Of a DNA stretch of 64,000 nt, positions 1 to 9,352 are shown piece by piece (position 1 is the stretch's first letter; every line of letters starts with the position of its first letter). Source of the stretch: Clostridiales bacterium (GTDB lineage: Bacteria; Bacillota; Clostridia; Oscillospirales; Oscillospiraceae); the NCBI GenBank assembly GCA_029010715.1, contig JAQXKZ010000039.1, positions 1 through 64,000 of the forward strand, given 5' to 3'. The position numbers and the translations under genes are program-made. Below the pieces are notes generated by a model. It made no database searches and was not told the origin of the DNA. It saw only the letters and a list, made by a program, of their open reading frames with translations.

Positions 1-1
1 T

Positions 2-772
2 ATCATGTTCGCCGATTCCGACGATATTCTCGCGCCCGATGCGCTGGAGTACGCCGTCACCAACGGCGCCGGAGCCGACCTTGTGCTTATGGGCTTTCGC
101 ATATGTAATACCGACGGCAGCGAGGCGCTCTATTTTGAGCCGGAACAGCAGCTTGACTGCGGCAGTCTCGGGGCGGGCCTCGGCAGGCTTTATAAGGCAA
201 ATCTGCTCAATCAGGTCTGGGCGAAGCTCTTTCGCGCCGAACTGATACAGGGCCGGAGCATCCGCTTTCCCGACTACCGCTGGGGCGAGGACAGGCTGTT
301 CGTCTTTGACTGCCTCGACTGCGCCTCCACCGTGACCGTCCTCCCCGGGTGCAAATACAGCTATATAATGCACCCGCACCAGAGCCTTATCAGCAGCTAC
401 TATGACAAAAAGTTCGATGTCTGCCTTGAGGCCGACCGCCGCGCCGAGCAGCTCTGCCGGACCTTCGGCGCCGGCGATGACGCGGACTTCAGGTATATGT
501 TTGTCAAGAGCGTCATCTCCTGTATGACGACGCTCTTCAGCCCGTCCTGCACGCTTACGCGCGGTGAAAAGATGGCGGAGATAGCGCGTATGACCGGCGA
601 TGAACGCGTGAAGCGGCGCAGCCGCGGCGTGTTCGGCGGCGCGGCGGTAAAGCTGCTCTGCGCCGTTATGCGCAGCGGCCCTGTCTGGCTCAACTATGCG
701 GTGTTCCGGCTGGTCGCCCGCGCCGGTGCGCTCGCCCCGCGGCTGTTCACAAGGATAAAGCACAGAAAGTAG
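2..772 (+). CDS. Glycosyltransferase family 2, 5'-truncated by window edge
   Basis: The open frame is already running at the window edge, so the N-terminal part of the Rossmann-like GT-A domain is missing. The first visible residues, IMFADSDD, are the acidic DxD-like nucleotide-sugar and metal site of GT2 enzymes. A later RWGEDRLF segment matches the GED catalytic region of polysaccharide glycosyltransferases. The C-terminal ~100 residues are basic and partly hydrophobic and could associate with the membrane. It probably adds a sugar to a surface polysaccharide or lipid carrier; donor and acceptor cannot be told. It ends 9 bp before the permease gene and may share its transcript. Confidence 0.8.
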   Translation: MMFADSDDILAPDALEYAVTNGAGADLVLMGFRICNTDGSEALYFEPEQQLDCGSLGAGLGRLYKANLLNQVWAKLFRAELIQGRSIRFPDYRWGEDRLFVFDCLDCASTVTVLPGCKYSYIMHPHQSLISSYYDKKFDVCLEADRRAEQLCRTFGAGDDADFRYMFVKSVISCMTTLFSPSCTLTRGEKMAEIARMTGDERVKRRSRGVFGGAAVKLLCAVMRSGPVWLNYAVFRLVARAGALAPRLFTRIKHRK

Positions 773-781
773 GGACAAGGT

Positions 782-1939
782 ATGGAAAAGATCCGGTCTG
801 AATCAAATCTGAGCTTCCTCGAAGCGACCAGTATCATAGTCGGCCACGGCGTCGGTGCCGGCATACTCTCCGTGCCCTATCTCGCCGCGCACAACAGTCT
901 GCGTGAAATTCTGCTCGTGACAGGCTTCTGCTATCTTTTCAATGTCCTGCTGCATCTGCTGATTGCGGAGCTGTCGCTCAATAACGGCGGCGCGCAGTTT
1001 GTCGGCTGCTTTGAGTCGGAGCTTTTTGCCGGCCGGCTCAGGACCGTGCTCACATGGGGCACGTTTATACTGCTGGGCGCGTCCGTGCTCGTGAACGTCA
1101 GCGCCTTCCTCACCGGAGCCGCCGCCGTGTTCCGCTCATGGTTCGGCCTTCCCGACTGGATGGGAATGCTGATCTTCTATGTTCTCGGCGCAGGCGTCGT
1201 GTTTGCCGGCATGAAGCTCGTCGGTATCTGCGAAAAGTTCTCCGTCGGCGCTATGGTCGCGGTCGTCGGCATCCTCTTTGCCGCGACAGTGCTGCGCGAC
1301 ACCTCTCCCATGCCTTCCGGCTGGAAGGGCTTTAACAATATGCTCGCCATGTTCGGCATGGTGTCCTTCTCGCTCTCGGCGGTCATGTCCACCCCGCAGG
1401 TGGTCAAGGGCCTTGGCGGCGACGCGAAAAAGATCCGCGCCTCCATTATGACCGGTCTCGCCGTCAACGCGGGGCTGATCCTGTTCATAACCGTAACCAC
1501 TCTGCTCGGCGTCGGCGGCAATATCAGCGAGGACGGCGCGCTCGTCGATCTCGCGGCCAGCCTCGGCGGCTTTGTCAGCGTCATCGGCTATGTGTTCACA
1601 CTGCTCGCGCTCGCGACCTCCTTCTGGGCCAACACCCTGAATCTGCGCGATATCGTCAGCGAGCAGACCGGCTGGAGCCGGCGCCTGAGCTGGCTCGCCG
1701 CGTCGCTGCCCTGCCTGATCCTGGCCTTTCTGGGCCTGTCGAGCTTCGTCGGCTTTACCCGCTTTGCCAGCATAATCCAGGTCGTCACCGGCCTTGGCAT
1801 CATCGTGGCCTACAGCCTCTCGCGCAAGCGTGTCGGCGGCTCCGCGCTGCTGGGGCGTTTTGGCTCGCTGCCGTTTCAGATAATCATCGCCTGCTGCTCG
1901 CTGCTCGCGACCGTGGGCGCCGTCCTGCCTGTCACATGA
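782..1939 (+). CDS. Amino acid permease, aromatic/HAAAP-like family
   Basis: A 385-residue polytopic inner-membrane protein with about 11 hydrophobic segments. The N-terminal stretch with VGHGVGAGILSVPYL matches the first helix of the hydroxy/aromatic amino acid permease family (Trp/Tyr-permease type), where a broken glycine-rich helix forms the substrate site. The predicted role is proton- or sodium-coupled amino acid uptake; the substrate is not readable. The start is the first ATG, preceded by a weak AGGGACAAGG site. Its stop overlaps the next start by 4 bp (ATGA), so the hydrolase is translationally coupled to it. Confidence 0.75.
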   Translation: MEKIRSESNLSFLEATSIIVGHGVGAGILSVPYLAAHNSLREILLVTGFCYLFNVLLHLLIAELSLNNGGAQFVGCFESELFAGRLRTVLTWGTFILLGASVLVNVSAFLTGAAAVFRSWFGLPDWMGMLIFYVLGAGVVFAGMKLVGICEKFSVGAMVAVVGILFAATVLRDTSPMPSGWKGFNNMLAMFGMVSFSLSAVMSTPQVVKGLGGDAKKIRASIMTGLAVNAGLILFITVTTLLGVGGNISEDGALVDLAASLGGFVSVIGYVFTLLALATSFWANTLNLRDIVSEQTGWSRRLSWLAASLPCLILAFLGLSSFVGFTRFASIIQVVTGLGIIVAYSLSRKRVGGSALLGRFGSLPFQIIIACCSLLATVGAVLPVT

Positions 1940-2844
1940 AGAAAAGAGTCATTATACCGGCTGCCGCCGGCGCCTTCACCGCCTTCGCCCTCGGTGAGAT
2001 GTACAGATATATATTCTGCCGGAATCCCGGGCTTATCGGCCTTTTCCGGGGCAAAAAGGGGCATAAGTCCGACTACTATGCCCACCGTGACGGAGAGGCA
2101 GATAAGCTGAGGAAGCGCGCCTGCCTGCGCATGGAGCTCAGAAACGATCGTGGGAACCGGCTGCAGGGCTACTATTACTGCTGCTCCGCCGCCCCCTGCG
2201 GGCGAGTCGCATTCATCGTCCACGGCTACCGCTCGGAGCATGCGGAGACTGCCGGCATGTACTATGACTGTTACGTCAGCCGGGGCTTTGATATCTTCAC
2301 CTGCGACCTGACCGCCGCCGGAGAGAGCGAGGGGCGCGTCATAGGCTACGACGTCTACGAGAGCCGGGATGTGCTGCTCTGGCTGGACGAACTCGTCCGC
2401 CGCTTCGGAAGCGATATCCGGATAATACTCCACGGCTTTTCCATGGGCGGGGCGACCGTGCTGAAGCTCAGCGACCGCTGCCCGAAGCAGGTGAGATTCA
2501 TCGTTTCCGACAGCGGCTTCACGAGCGCGGCGGACATACTGCGTGAGCGGCTGGGCCCCGCGTACCGGGTCTTCAGTGCGATAAGCCGTGCCGTGGCCGG
2601 ATATGGCCTGAACGATACCGATGTGCGCAGGAACCTGGCCAAAGCTGACCGGCCGGTTCTGTTTGTACACGGAGCCGAGGACAGGACCGTCCCCCTCAAA
2701 ATGGGACAGGAGCTCTTTGAACTCTGCCCGGCGGAAAAGGACTGCCTCTTTGTCCCGGGAGCGCGCCACGTGGAGAGTATGCATGTCGATCCGGAAGGGT
2801 ACTCGGAGAAGCTCGATAGCTTCATCGCAAAGTATATAGACTGA
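1936..2844 (+). CDS. Membrane-anchored alpha/beta hydrolase
   Basis: A 302-residue protein that opens with an uncleaved hydrophobic anchor (about residues 5-22), then an alpha/beta hydrolase fold. VHGYRS supplies the oxyanion strand, GFSMGG the nucleophile serine, HGAEDRTVP the acid and GARHVES the catalytic histidine, so the triad looks complete. It resembles YqkD/YfhR-like serine hydrolases tethered to the membrane with the active domain probably facing outward. The substrate is unknown; an ester or peptide-like bond is likely. Coupled to the upstream permease by a 4-bp overlap, and followed about 110 bp later by a bidirectional terminator. Confidence 0.75.
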   Translation: MKKRVIIPAAAGAFTAFALGEMYRYIFCRNPGLIGLFRGKKGHKSDYYAHRDGEADKLRKRACLRMELRNDRGNRLQGYYYCCSAAPCGRVAFIVHGYRSEHAETAGMYYDCYVSRGFDIFTCDLTAAGESEGRVIGYDVYESRDVLLWLDELVRRFGSDIRIILHGFSMGGATVLKLSDRCPKQVRFIVSDSGFTSAADILRERLGPAYRVFSAISRAVAGYGLNDTDVRRNLAKADRPVLFVHGAEDRTVPLKMGQELFELCPAEKDCLFVPGARHVESMHVDPEGYSEKLDSFIAKYID

Positions 2845-2952
2845 AATCTCCACAGGCCGAAATTGCCGCAGTATTGGCAGGCGTTCGAAAACACTTTTAG
2901 CCAAACGACACGAAATGAGCATCTGTCATACGGGACTGAAAAACGAAAAAAC

Positions 2953-2993
2953 GCGCCATATTCAGCCCAAACGGCTGCTTATGGCGCATTTTT
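2953..2993 (+). terminator. Bidirectional intrinsic terminator
   Basis: GCGCCAT pairs with ATGGCGC and an inner CAGCC pairs with GGCTG. A T-run follows on the plus strand and an A-run precedes it, which becomes a T-run on the minus strand. It can end the hydrolase transcript and also back up the cdd/LysR-type terminator from the other side. Confidence 0.7.
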
Positions 2994-3076
2994 CTGTTTA
3001 TTTGTGTTTTGTTTTTCCTTTGCCCCCGGCGGCTGAAGCGCAGGAAAAAGCCGGCATGGTCTGTTTTGACAGGCTG

Positions 3077-3117
3077 AAAAAAACTGAGCAGCGCGGTCAT
3101 TTCGCGCTGCTCAGTTT
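3077..3117 (-). terminator. Intrinsic terminator overlapping the LysR-HTH stop codon
   Basis: A perfect 15-bp stem (AAACTGAGCAGCGCG and its complement) with a 7-nt loop is followed on the minus strand by seven T residues. The TGA stop codon of the LysR-like gene lies in the loop, so the last five sense codons form one arm of the hairpin. Confidence 0.9.
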
Positions 3118-3357
3118 GTCTTTTATTCCGTCCGCTGCGGAGACGATGCCGCGCGCCTCGGAAAGCAGCAGCTCCCCGGCATCGGTAAGCCCCGCTGTCC
3201 GGTTCGTCCGCTCAAAGAGGCGCACGCCCAGCTCTTCCTCCAGAGAGGATACGGCGCGGCTGACCGTGGAGTGGCTGATATACAGGCGGCGCGCAGCCTG
3301 GGAGAAGCCTCCCGAGTCCGCCACGGCAAGAAAAAGCCTCAGCTGCTCCAGCTCCAT
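3097..3357 (-). CDS. Stand-alone LysR-type HTH DNA-binding domain
   Basis: Only 86 residues long, against about 300 for a full LysR regulator. Residues 1-60 form the complete winged helix-turn-helix (ISHSTVSRAVSSLEEELG is the recognition region) and the next ~25 residues are the linker helix that normally dimerises. The effector-binding domain is absent. The stop sits inside a strong terminator, so the short form looks like the actual gene end rather than a sequencing frameshift. The ATG lies 1 nt after the cdd stop, so translation is probably coupled. It may be a minimal DNA-binding protein or a decayed regulator; the target is unknown. Confidence 0.7.
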   Translation of the reverse strand: MELEQLRLFLAVADSGGFSQAARRLYISHSTVSRAVSSLEEELGVRLFERTNRTAGLTDAGELLLSEARGIVSAADGIKDKLSSAK

Positions 3358-3358
3358 A

Positions 3359-3739
3359 TCAGTAGTTGAAGGTGTATGGCAGCAGGTCGGAGAGCTTATA
3401 GCTCACATACCTGTCGCCGGCCTTGGCGCAGAGCACCTCCATCTCGGGGGAGAACTCAGCCAGAAACTGCCTGCAGGCGCCGCAGGGGGTGCACCAGTTC
3501 TCGCTGTCGGCGTAGATCGCGATGCGCCTGAATTCACGGTGCCCCTCGCTGACCGCCTTGCAGCAGGCGGTACGCTCGGCGCAGATGGTACTGCCGAGGG
3601 CGGCGTTTTCAACGTTGCAGCCGGTAAAGACCGTACCGTCGCTGCACTCAATCGCGGCGCCGACAGCGAAGCGCGAGTACGGGACGTAAGCATTGAGCGA
3701 AGCCTTTTTCGCTCTGGACATGAGTTCTCTGTCAGTCAT
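3359..3739 (-). CDS. cdd: Cytidine deaminase
   Basis: A 126-residue protein of the usual length for the tetrameric, cytosolic homotetrameric-type cytidine deaminase that converts cytidine or deoxycytidine to uridine forms in pyrimidine salvage. The zinc site is visible as CAERTA (zinc Cys and catalytic Glu) and PCGACRQ (two zinc Cys). The N-terminal YVPYSRFAVGAA is the family signature. An AAGGAG site precedes the ATG. It lies downstream of the solute-binding lipoprotein on the same strand and directly upstream of the LysR-HTH gene. Confidence 0.93.
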   Translation of the reverse strand: MTDRELMSRAKKASLNAYVPYSRFAVGAAIECSDGTVFTGCNVENAALGSTICAERTACCKAVSEGHREFRRIAIYADSENWCTPCGACRQFLAEFSPEMEVLCAKAGDRYVSYKLSDLLPYTFNY

Positions 3740-3813
3740 GATTCTCCGTCTCCTTCATTTATGTAGAATTAATAATGCCGTTAGCGCTGCCGTCCGGGAT
3801 CCGGCCGGGACCG

Positions 3814-5388
3814 TCAGTCGAGCATGATCTCCCAGTTCTGGAAGTCGTAGAGGGGATTGCCGAAATTTGGGTTCAGACCCTTTATCACGCCGCGGTGACT
3901 TACTGTCTGATGGGTCTCAAAGCCGATGGATATGAGCGAACCGGTGCCGGCGATATAGTCGCACAGCAGCTCATACGCTGCCGCGCGCTGCAGATCGCCG
4001 CTGGCAAGATAGGTGTTTATATAGTTGATGAAAGCGGTATCCGTGCTGCGGGAGTAGTTCAGGTCGCTGTCGGGATCGAGCAGCTCGGTGACGTCAAAGT
4101 TATTGCGCAGGCGGACCTCGCCGTAGAACATGTCAAAATCGCCTTCCTCCAGGGCCTTCAGATAGTTGTCCCATGTCAGCTCCCTTACGTTCACCTTCAG
4201 ACCTATGGACTCCATATCCTCGGCGAATTTGCGGACGACGCCGGTCTTGGCGCTGCTGTCGGAGCAGACAATGAAGGTGACCTCTATCTTCTGGGCAGAG
4301 CCGGACATGTATTCAAGCTGGCCGTCGTTGTCGTAGTCCTTTATGCCGGAGTTTTCAAGGATGAGCCTGCAGGTGTCGATGTTGTAGCCTAGCTTTTTGG
4401 CGTATGCCTCGGGGTAGTCCTTACAGGTCGGGAACATGGGCACCGGGGAGGCCACGGCGTTGCCGTGCATGAGGTCCTCGGCAAAGTAGACGCGGTCAAA
4501 GGCGTAGTTCATCGCCGTCCTGAAGCCGCTGTATCTGCCTATGGTGGACTCCTCGTTGAACATCACAAAATGGTAGTTCGTGGTCGCGTAGTTATGTATC
4601 TCGCTCGTGCTGGCATAGCCGAGGTTGGTGTAGCTGGACGGATCGTTCGTGACGATGTCGATGGTGCCGTCGTCGAAGGCTGTAAGGCGGCTCGCGGCGT
4701 CGGTGTATTCAACGAGATAGACCGTATCGACCGGAAGGCTTTCATAGCCGGGGTAACTGTCGGCGGCGAGAAGGCAGGTTCCGTCGTCACTGTATTTATA
4801 CGGGCCGCTGCCTAAGGGTCTGGGATCGCTGAAGGTACCGTACTTTATGACCGGCACGTTCATCAGCTTCATGAACTGTGTATCGCCGATACCGAGGGAA
4901 ACGTAAAAATTCGTATCGTCATAGCCGGAACCCTGGAAGCTTGAGAAACGACCGCTGTATCTGTCGGAGGTTATCGCGCGCTCCAGCGAGTAGCGGATAT
5001 CCTTGCCGGTCACCGGGGTGCCATCATGGAAATAATGCCCTTCAACGAGGTCGAAGGTCCAGTAGGTCGCGTCCTCGTTGCATTTCCAGTTCGTCAGCAG
5101 ATTCGGTATGGCCTCAAAGTTGTTGTCGAGCTCTACGATGTTTTCGTAAACAAGGCTGCCGACGAGCTGATTGGAGTGGTTGGTGGCGATGAGAGGGTTG
5201 AAGCTGTAATCAGTATTGCAGTTGAGAGAAAACACGTTGTCCGCGGCAGCGGCACGGGTGACGTTCTTGCCCTCCGTTGACTCGGGTATACCGCCGTCGG
5301 CTCCGTCGTCAGCCCCGCCGCAGGCCGCGCAGCCCAGAGCCATGGCAAGGCACAGCAGCAGCGCGCATGTTTTTTTTAATTTCTTCAT
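3814..5388 (-). CDS. ABC transporter substrate-binding lipoprotein, family 5 (peptide/nickel type)
   Basis: A 524-residue extracytoplasmic solute-binding protein. The N-terminus has a lysine-rich head, a hydrophobic core and a cysteine-bearing lipobox-like stretch (ALGCAACGG) followed by an acidic, flexible linker. The body matches the oligopeptide/dipeptide family (SBP_bac_5). The ORF track starts at a GTG (5397), but the ATG at 5388 is preferred because AGGTGAGG lies just upstream and overlaps the pgeF stop. No permease or ATPase gene is adjacent, so this is an orphan receptor that must use a transporter elsewhere or act as a sensor. Probably co-transcribed with pgeF. Confidence 0.85.
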   Translation of the reverse strand: MKKLKKTCALLLCLAMALGCAACGGADDGADGGIPESTEGKNVTRAAAADNVFSLNCNTDYSFNPLIATNHSNQLVGSLVYENIVELDNNFEAIPNLLTNWKCNEDATYWTFDLVEGHYFHDGTPVTGKDIRYSLERAITSDRYSGRFSSFQGSGYDDTNFYVSLGIGDTQFMKLMNVPVIKYGTFSDPRPLGSGPYKYSDDGTCLLAADSYPGYESLPVDTVYLVEYTDAASRLTAFDDGTIDIVTNDPSSYTNLGYASTSEIHNYATTNYHFVMFNEESTIGRYSGFRTAMNYAFDRVYFAEDLMHGNAVASPVPMFPTCKDYPEAYAKKLGYNIDTCRLILENSGIKDYDNDGQLEYMSGSAQKIEVTFIVCSDSSAKTGVVRKFAEDMESIGLKVNVRELTWDNYLKALEEGDFDMFYGEVRLRNNFDVTELLDPDSDLNYSRSTDTAFINYINTYLASGDLQRAAAYELLCDYIAGTGSLISIGFETHQTVSHRGVIKGLNPNFGNPLYDFQNWEIMLD

Positions 5389-5398
5389 TGTCCTCACC

Positions 5399-6190
5399 TC
5401 AGTCGAGCACGATCACCGCAGCCTGACTGCCGCGCTGACCCCGGGTATAGCGGTGCGACCAGTACTTGTCGTGGCTGCAGAAGGTGCATTCATGGGAAAT
5501 ATCTATATTCTCTGCCGGGACGCCGAGCTGCATGAGCCGCCGTGCGTTTGCGGCGCGCAGGTCGACCATGGTCTTGCCGTCGGCGCGCCTGTCGAAAAGT
5601 CCGGAAATATCACCGGAGAGATACTTCTCCACCGCCTGCGGAACATCGTCGTCCGTCTCAAAGCAGCAGCGGCCTATGGACGGGCCTATGGCCGCGCGTA
5701 TGCTGGCGGGCGCCGCGCCGAGACTCTCCATGGCTTCCAGCGCGTTTTTCAGTATATCGGCGACGGAGCTGCGCCAGCCGCAGTGTATCGCCCCGGCGAC
5801 GGAGTTCTCCCCGTCCCAGAGCAGTACTGGCACACAGTCGGCCACCATGCACATCACCGGCAGACCCTTCTCGGCGGTGACGATACCGTCGGCCTCGTAC
5901 GGAACATCCGACATGCATACATGCCGGTCGGCAGCCGTGACGATGCGCACGTCCGCCTTATGTACCTGCCGGGTGACGGCCATGCCGTCGATGCCGGCGC
6001 CCATTAGCCCGCACACACGGCGGTAGTTCTCGCGCACGGCCTCCGGATCGTCGCCGCGGTTGGAGCCGAGATTCAGAGAAGAATATATCCCGGTACTCAC
6101 TCCGCCGAAGCGCGTCGTGAAGGCGTGCCGTGCGCCGATTATGTCGGAGCTCATGTATATGAGCCCGTTGTGCTTTTTTTCTGAAAACAT
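5399..6190 (-). CDS. pgeF: Laccase-domain (LACC1/YlmD-type) purine nucleoside phosphorylase/deaminase
   Basis: A 263-residue cytosolic protein of the polyphenol oxidase/YfiH-YlmD family. Conserved features include the GGVSTGIYSSLNLG region, a central CVPVLL, the metal-binding GAIHCGWRS motif and a C-terminal CTFCSHDKYWSHR. Characterised relatives cleave purine nucleosides (phosphorolysis, deamination) or edit peptidoglycan precursors; the old multicopper-oxidase label is doubtful. The role here is inferred from family. It lies 57 bp downstream of secA on the same strand, and its stop overlaps the ribosome binding site of the lipoprotein gene. Confidence 0.85.
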   Translation of the reverse strand: MFSEKKHNGLIYMSSDIIGARHAFTTRFGGVSTGIYSSLNLGSNRGDDPEAVRENYRRVCGLMGAGIDGMAVTRQVHKADVRIVTAADRHVCMSDVPYEADGIVTAEKGLPVMCMVADCVPVLLWDGENSVAGAIHCGWRSSVADILKNALEAMESLGAAPASIRAAIGPSIGRCCFETDDDVPQAVEKYLSGDISGLFDRRADGKTMVDLRAANARRLMQLGVPAENIDISHECTFCSHDKYWSHRYTRGQRGSQAAVIVLD

Positions 6191-6247
6191 GGTTTATAAA
6201 TTATCCTCTCCGGTTCAAAGCGCGGAGCTTCGAAGCGGTATTACCGA

Positions 6248-9019
6248 TCATTCATTACGCCCACAACATTCCTTGTATTTGAGGCGGCGGGAGCCGTCGG
6301 CCTTCATTTTTCCGCAGGGGCAGGGGTCGTTGCGCCCGGGCTTCGGAGCCTTTTTCACAGGCTGCTTTTTGACCGGCTCACCGCCCACGTTTGCGGCGGC
6401 ATTTTTGGAGACGGCCCTGCGCTCAATGGTCTGTTCCTTTCGGACACGCACGGTGAAGAGACGGCGCACGGTCTCCTCGCGGATTCCGTGGACCATGGCC
6501 TCGAACATGTCGTAGCCCTCCTGCTTGTAGGCGTCGATCGGCTTTACCGCACCGTAGCCGCGCAGGCCTATTCCGCGCTTGAGCTCGCTCATCGCGTCGA
6601 TATGGTCCATCCAGTATTCGTCGACCACACGCAGCATGATGACTCTCTCAAGCTCACGCATCAGCGGCAGTCCGTTCGGACCGGGCCCGAAGGCGGCCTC
6701 TCTCGCGGCGTAGGTCTTTTCAGCCAGCTCCTCGACCGCCGCGGTCAGCCTGGCGCACTTGACAAAACCGCCGAAGTCGTCGATCCTGAAAGTGCCCGGG
6801 CGCATGAACAGCTTCTCAAAGGGCTGCAGAGCGTCGTCAAGCTGCTGCTGGTTCTCGGCGGCACCGCCGGCGAGACCGTCGGCAACGGTGGAGGAGACAA
6901 AATCCTTTACCATGCCCAGTATCTGGGTGTGTATATCCTCGCCGTCGAGGACCTTGCGGCGCTCACCGTATATGATGTTGCGCTGCTGGTTCATGACGTC
7001 GTCGTATTCCAGAACGCTCTTACGGGTCTGGAAGTTGCGGCTCTCGACGGTTTTCTGGGCCTGCTCAATGGCATTGGAGAGCATCTTGTGGTCAAGCGGC
7101 GTATCGTCGTCGACCTTAAGCGTCTCCATCAGGCCGGTCAGCCTGTCCGAGCCGAACAGGCGCATGACGTCGTCGGTCAGCGCAAGATAGAAGCGGCTCT
7201 CGCCGGGGTCGCCCTGACGGCCGGCACGGCCGCGCAGCTGATTGTCTATACGTCTGGACTCATGGCGCTCTGTGCCGAGAATGAACAGACCGCCGACAGC
7301 CTTGACTTTCCCGGCCTCGGCGTCGGTCTCGGCCTTATGCACCTTCATGCGCTCGGCATAGAGCGCGCGGGCAGAGAGAATGTCTTCGTCGCCGGTCTCG
7401 GCATAGCCGGTGGCCTCGGCTATGACCGCCTCGCTGTAGCCGGCCTTGCGCAGGTCGGCCTTGGACATGAATTCCGCGTTGCCGCCCAAGGTGATGTCGG
7501 TGCCGCGTCCGGCCATGTTTGTCGCGATCGTTACGGCGCCGAACTTACCCGCCTGCGCGACGATCTCGGCTTCCTTCTCGTGGTATTTCGCGTTCAGCAC
7601 CGTGTGCGGTATGCCGCGCTTTTTGAGCAGGGAGGAGATATATTCGCTCTTTTCGATGGAGATCGTACCGACCAGCACAGGCTGGCCCTTTTCGTGACAT
7701 TCGGCGATCTGCTCGATGATGGCGTGGTTTTTGCCGAGGTCGTTTTTATAGACGACGTCAGGATGGTCGATCCTGATGACGGGCTTGTTCGTCGGGATCT
7801 CGACGATATCGAGCCGGTATATCGCGCCGAACTCCTCGGCCTCGGTCGCGGCTGTACCGGTCATGCCGGAGAGCTTGCCGTAGAGACGGAAGTAGTTCTG
7901 GAAGGTTATGGTAGCGAGGGTCTTGTTCTCCTTCTGGACATCGACATGCTCCTTGGCCTCGATGGCCTGATGCAGGCCCTCGGAGTAGCGGCGGCCGAGC
8001 ATAAGACGGCCCGTGAACTCATCGACGATGATGATTTCGCCGTCCTTGACGATATAGTCGATGTCGCGCTTCATGATACCGTGCGCCTTCAGCGCCTGGT
8101 TAATATGGTGGCTGAGCGTGGCGTTTTCGATATCGGCGAGATTTTCCAGATTGAAGGCACGTTCGGCCTTGGCGATGCCGCGGGCGGTAAGAGTCGCGGT
8201 TTTGGCCTTCTCATCGACGACATAGTCGGCGTCGAGGTTTTCGTTCTCCTCCTCCTTCTCGTCGATGCTGGCGTAGACGACCTTCTTCAGACGGCTTACA
8301 AAGTCGTCGGCCTGACGGTAGAGGTCGGTGCTCTCGTCGCCCTGTCCGGAGATTATAAGAGGGGTTCTGGCTTCATCAATGAGAATGGAGTCGACCTCGT
8401 CGACGATGGCAAAGGCGTGTCCGCGCTGGACCATGTTCTCCTTATAAAGGGCCATGTTGTCACGCAGATAATCGAAGCCCATCTCGTTGTTGGTGCCGTA
8501 GGTGATGTCGCAGTTATAGGCCTCGCGGCGCTGATTGCTGTCAAGATCGTGCACGATAAGGCCGACGCTGAGACCGAGAAAACGGTGCACCTTGCCCATC
8601 CACTCGCTGTCGCGCTTGGCAAGATAGTCGTTGACGGTGACTATGTGCACGCCTTTACCTGTCAGAGCGTTGAGGTAGGCGGGCAGTACGGCGACAAGGG
8701 TCTTGCCTTCGCCGGTCTTCATCTCGGCGATGCGGCCCTGATGCAAAACTATGCCGCCGATGAGCTGAACTCTGAACGGGCGCATACCAAGCACGCGCCA
8801 CGCGGCCTCGCGCACGGTGGCGTAGGCCTCGGGCAGTATGTCGTCGAGCGTCTCTCCGTCTTTGAGACGCTGCCTGAACTCGTCGGTCTTGGCGCGCAGC
8901 TCCGCATCCGATTTGGCCGAATATTCATCGGCCAGAGCTTCTATTTTATCCGCTATCGGGTAAATACGTTTTAGCTCGCGGTCGGTGTAGCTCCCGAACA
9001 GCTTGTTGAAAATACCCAT
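6248..9019 (-). CDS. secA: Preprotein translocase ATPase SecA
   Basis: A 923-residue motor that drives secreted and membrane preproteins through SecYEG. Walker A is TGEGKT (residues 102-107), the DEAD-like Walker B is [16 protein letters not shown], and the second nucleotide fold carries [10 protein letters not shown]. The cross-linking, scaffold and wing domains are all in frame. The zinc tail reads CPCG then KYKECCG, with about seven extra residues between the two cysteine pairs compared with the usual CPCGSGKKYKxCxG. Length is typical. It appears to head a minus-strand transcript with pgeF. The 828-residue opposite-strand ORF is a shadow. Confidence 0.97.
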   Translation of the reverse strand: MGIFNKLFGSYTDRELKRIYPIADKIEALADEYSAKSDAELRAKTDEFRQRLKDGETLDDILPEAYATVREAAWRVLGMRPFRVQLIGGIVLHQGRIAEMKTGEGKTLVAVLPAYLNALTGKGVHIVTVNDYLAKRDSEWMGKVHRFLGLSVGLIVHDLDSNQRREAYNCDITYGTNNEMGFDYLRDNMALYKENMVQRGHAFAIVDEVDSILIDEARTPLIISGQGDESTDLYRQADDFVSRLKKVVYASIDEKEEENENLDADYVVDEKAKTATLTARGIAKAERAFNLENLADIENATLSHHINQALKAHGIMKRDIDYIVKDGEIIIVDEFTGRLMLGRRYSEGLHQAIEAKEHVDVQKENKTLATITFQNYFRLYGKLSGMTGTAATEAEEFGAIYRLDIVEIPTNKPVIRIDHPDVVYKNDLGKNHAIIEQIAECHEKGQPVLVGTISIEKSEYISSLLKKRGIPHTVLNAKYHEKEAEIVAQAGKFGAVTIATNMAGRGTDITLGGNAEFMSKADLRKAGYSEAVIAEATGYAETGDEDILSARALYAERMKVHKAETDAEAGKVKAVGGLFILGTERHESRRIDNQLRGRAGRQGDPGESRFYLALTDDVMRLFGSDRLTGLMETLKVDDDTPLDHKMLSNAIEQAQKTVESRNFQTRKSVLEYDDVMNQQRNIIYGERRKVLDGEDIHTQILGMVKDFVSSTVADGLAGGAAENQQQLDDALQPFEKLFMRPGTFRIDDFGGFVKCARLTAAVEELAEKTYAAREAAFGPGPNGLPLMRELERVIMLRVVDEYWMDHIDAMSELKRGIGLRGYGAVKPIDAYKQEGYDMFEAMVHGIREETVRRLFTVRVRKEQTIERRAVSKNAAANVGGEPVKKQPVKKAPKPGRNDPCPCGKMKADGSRRLKYKECCGRNE

Positions 9020-9273
9020 TTATATATGCCTTTCCTGAAAGAGTAATAATAGGGATAACAATTCAAATTATATTCTAACACAAATTTGTGAATAAAAAAA
9101 GTACTTCTTGGCCCGCGTCATACCGTGACCTCATAAAAACTTCTTCCCGGTCTCGGTATCGGAAGAGTCCCGCGCCGTTTTGCTTCCGCCCGCAGCAGGA
9201 GCCACGCCGTGCGCACGCGCTTTGCAGGGGGAGCACGGAGAAGCGTCCGGTAAGGCTTTTGTCAGAATCCATC
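9020..9273. other. Intergenic region between divergent secA and UPF0371 genes
   Basis: No credible gene. Near the secA end it is A/T-rich and holds a perfect 12-bp palindrome, CACAAATTTGTG (9079-9090), next to a TATAAT read on the minus strand that could serve secA. The remaining GC-rich 150 bp (about 9110-9270) show nothing I can name. Confidence 0.5.
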
Positions 9274-9302
9274 TTGTCCGCGGTGTTTTCCTGTGTTAAA
9301 AT
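9274..9302 (+). promoter_or_regulatory. Sigma-A-type promoter for the UPF0371 gene
   Basis: TTGTCC and TAAAAT are separated by 17 bp and lie about 50 bp upstream of the preferred ATG. The promoter overlaps the spurious N-terminal extension in the ORF track, which supports the downstream start. Confidence 0.6.
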
Positions 9303-9352
9303 ATCGCCTTGTAGGAGTTCAAAAAATATACAGAGAACAGAGGGACCGGCAT

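Noticed and set aside
6488-8974. 828-residue plus-strand ORF opposite secA, and similar long frames opposite polC (25839-27458) and dxr (31878-33080)
   Set aside because: They are mirror images of well-identified genes in GC-rich sequence, have no ribosome binding sites and show hydrophobic, low-information translations.
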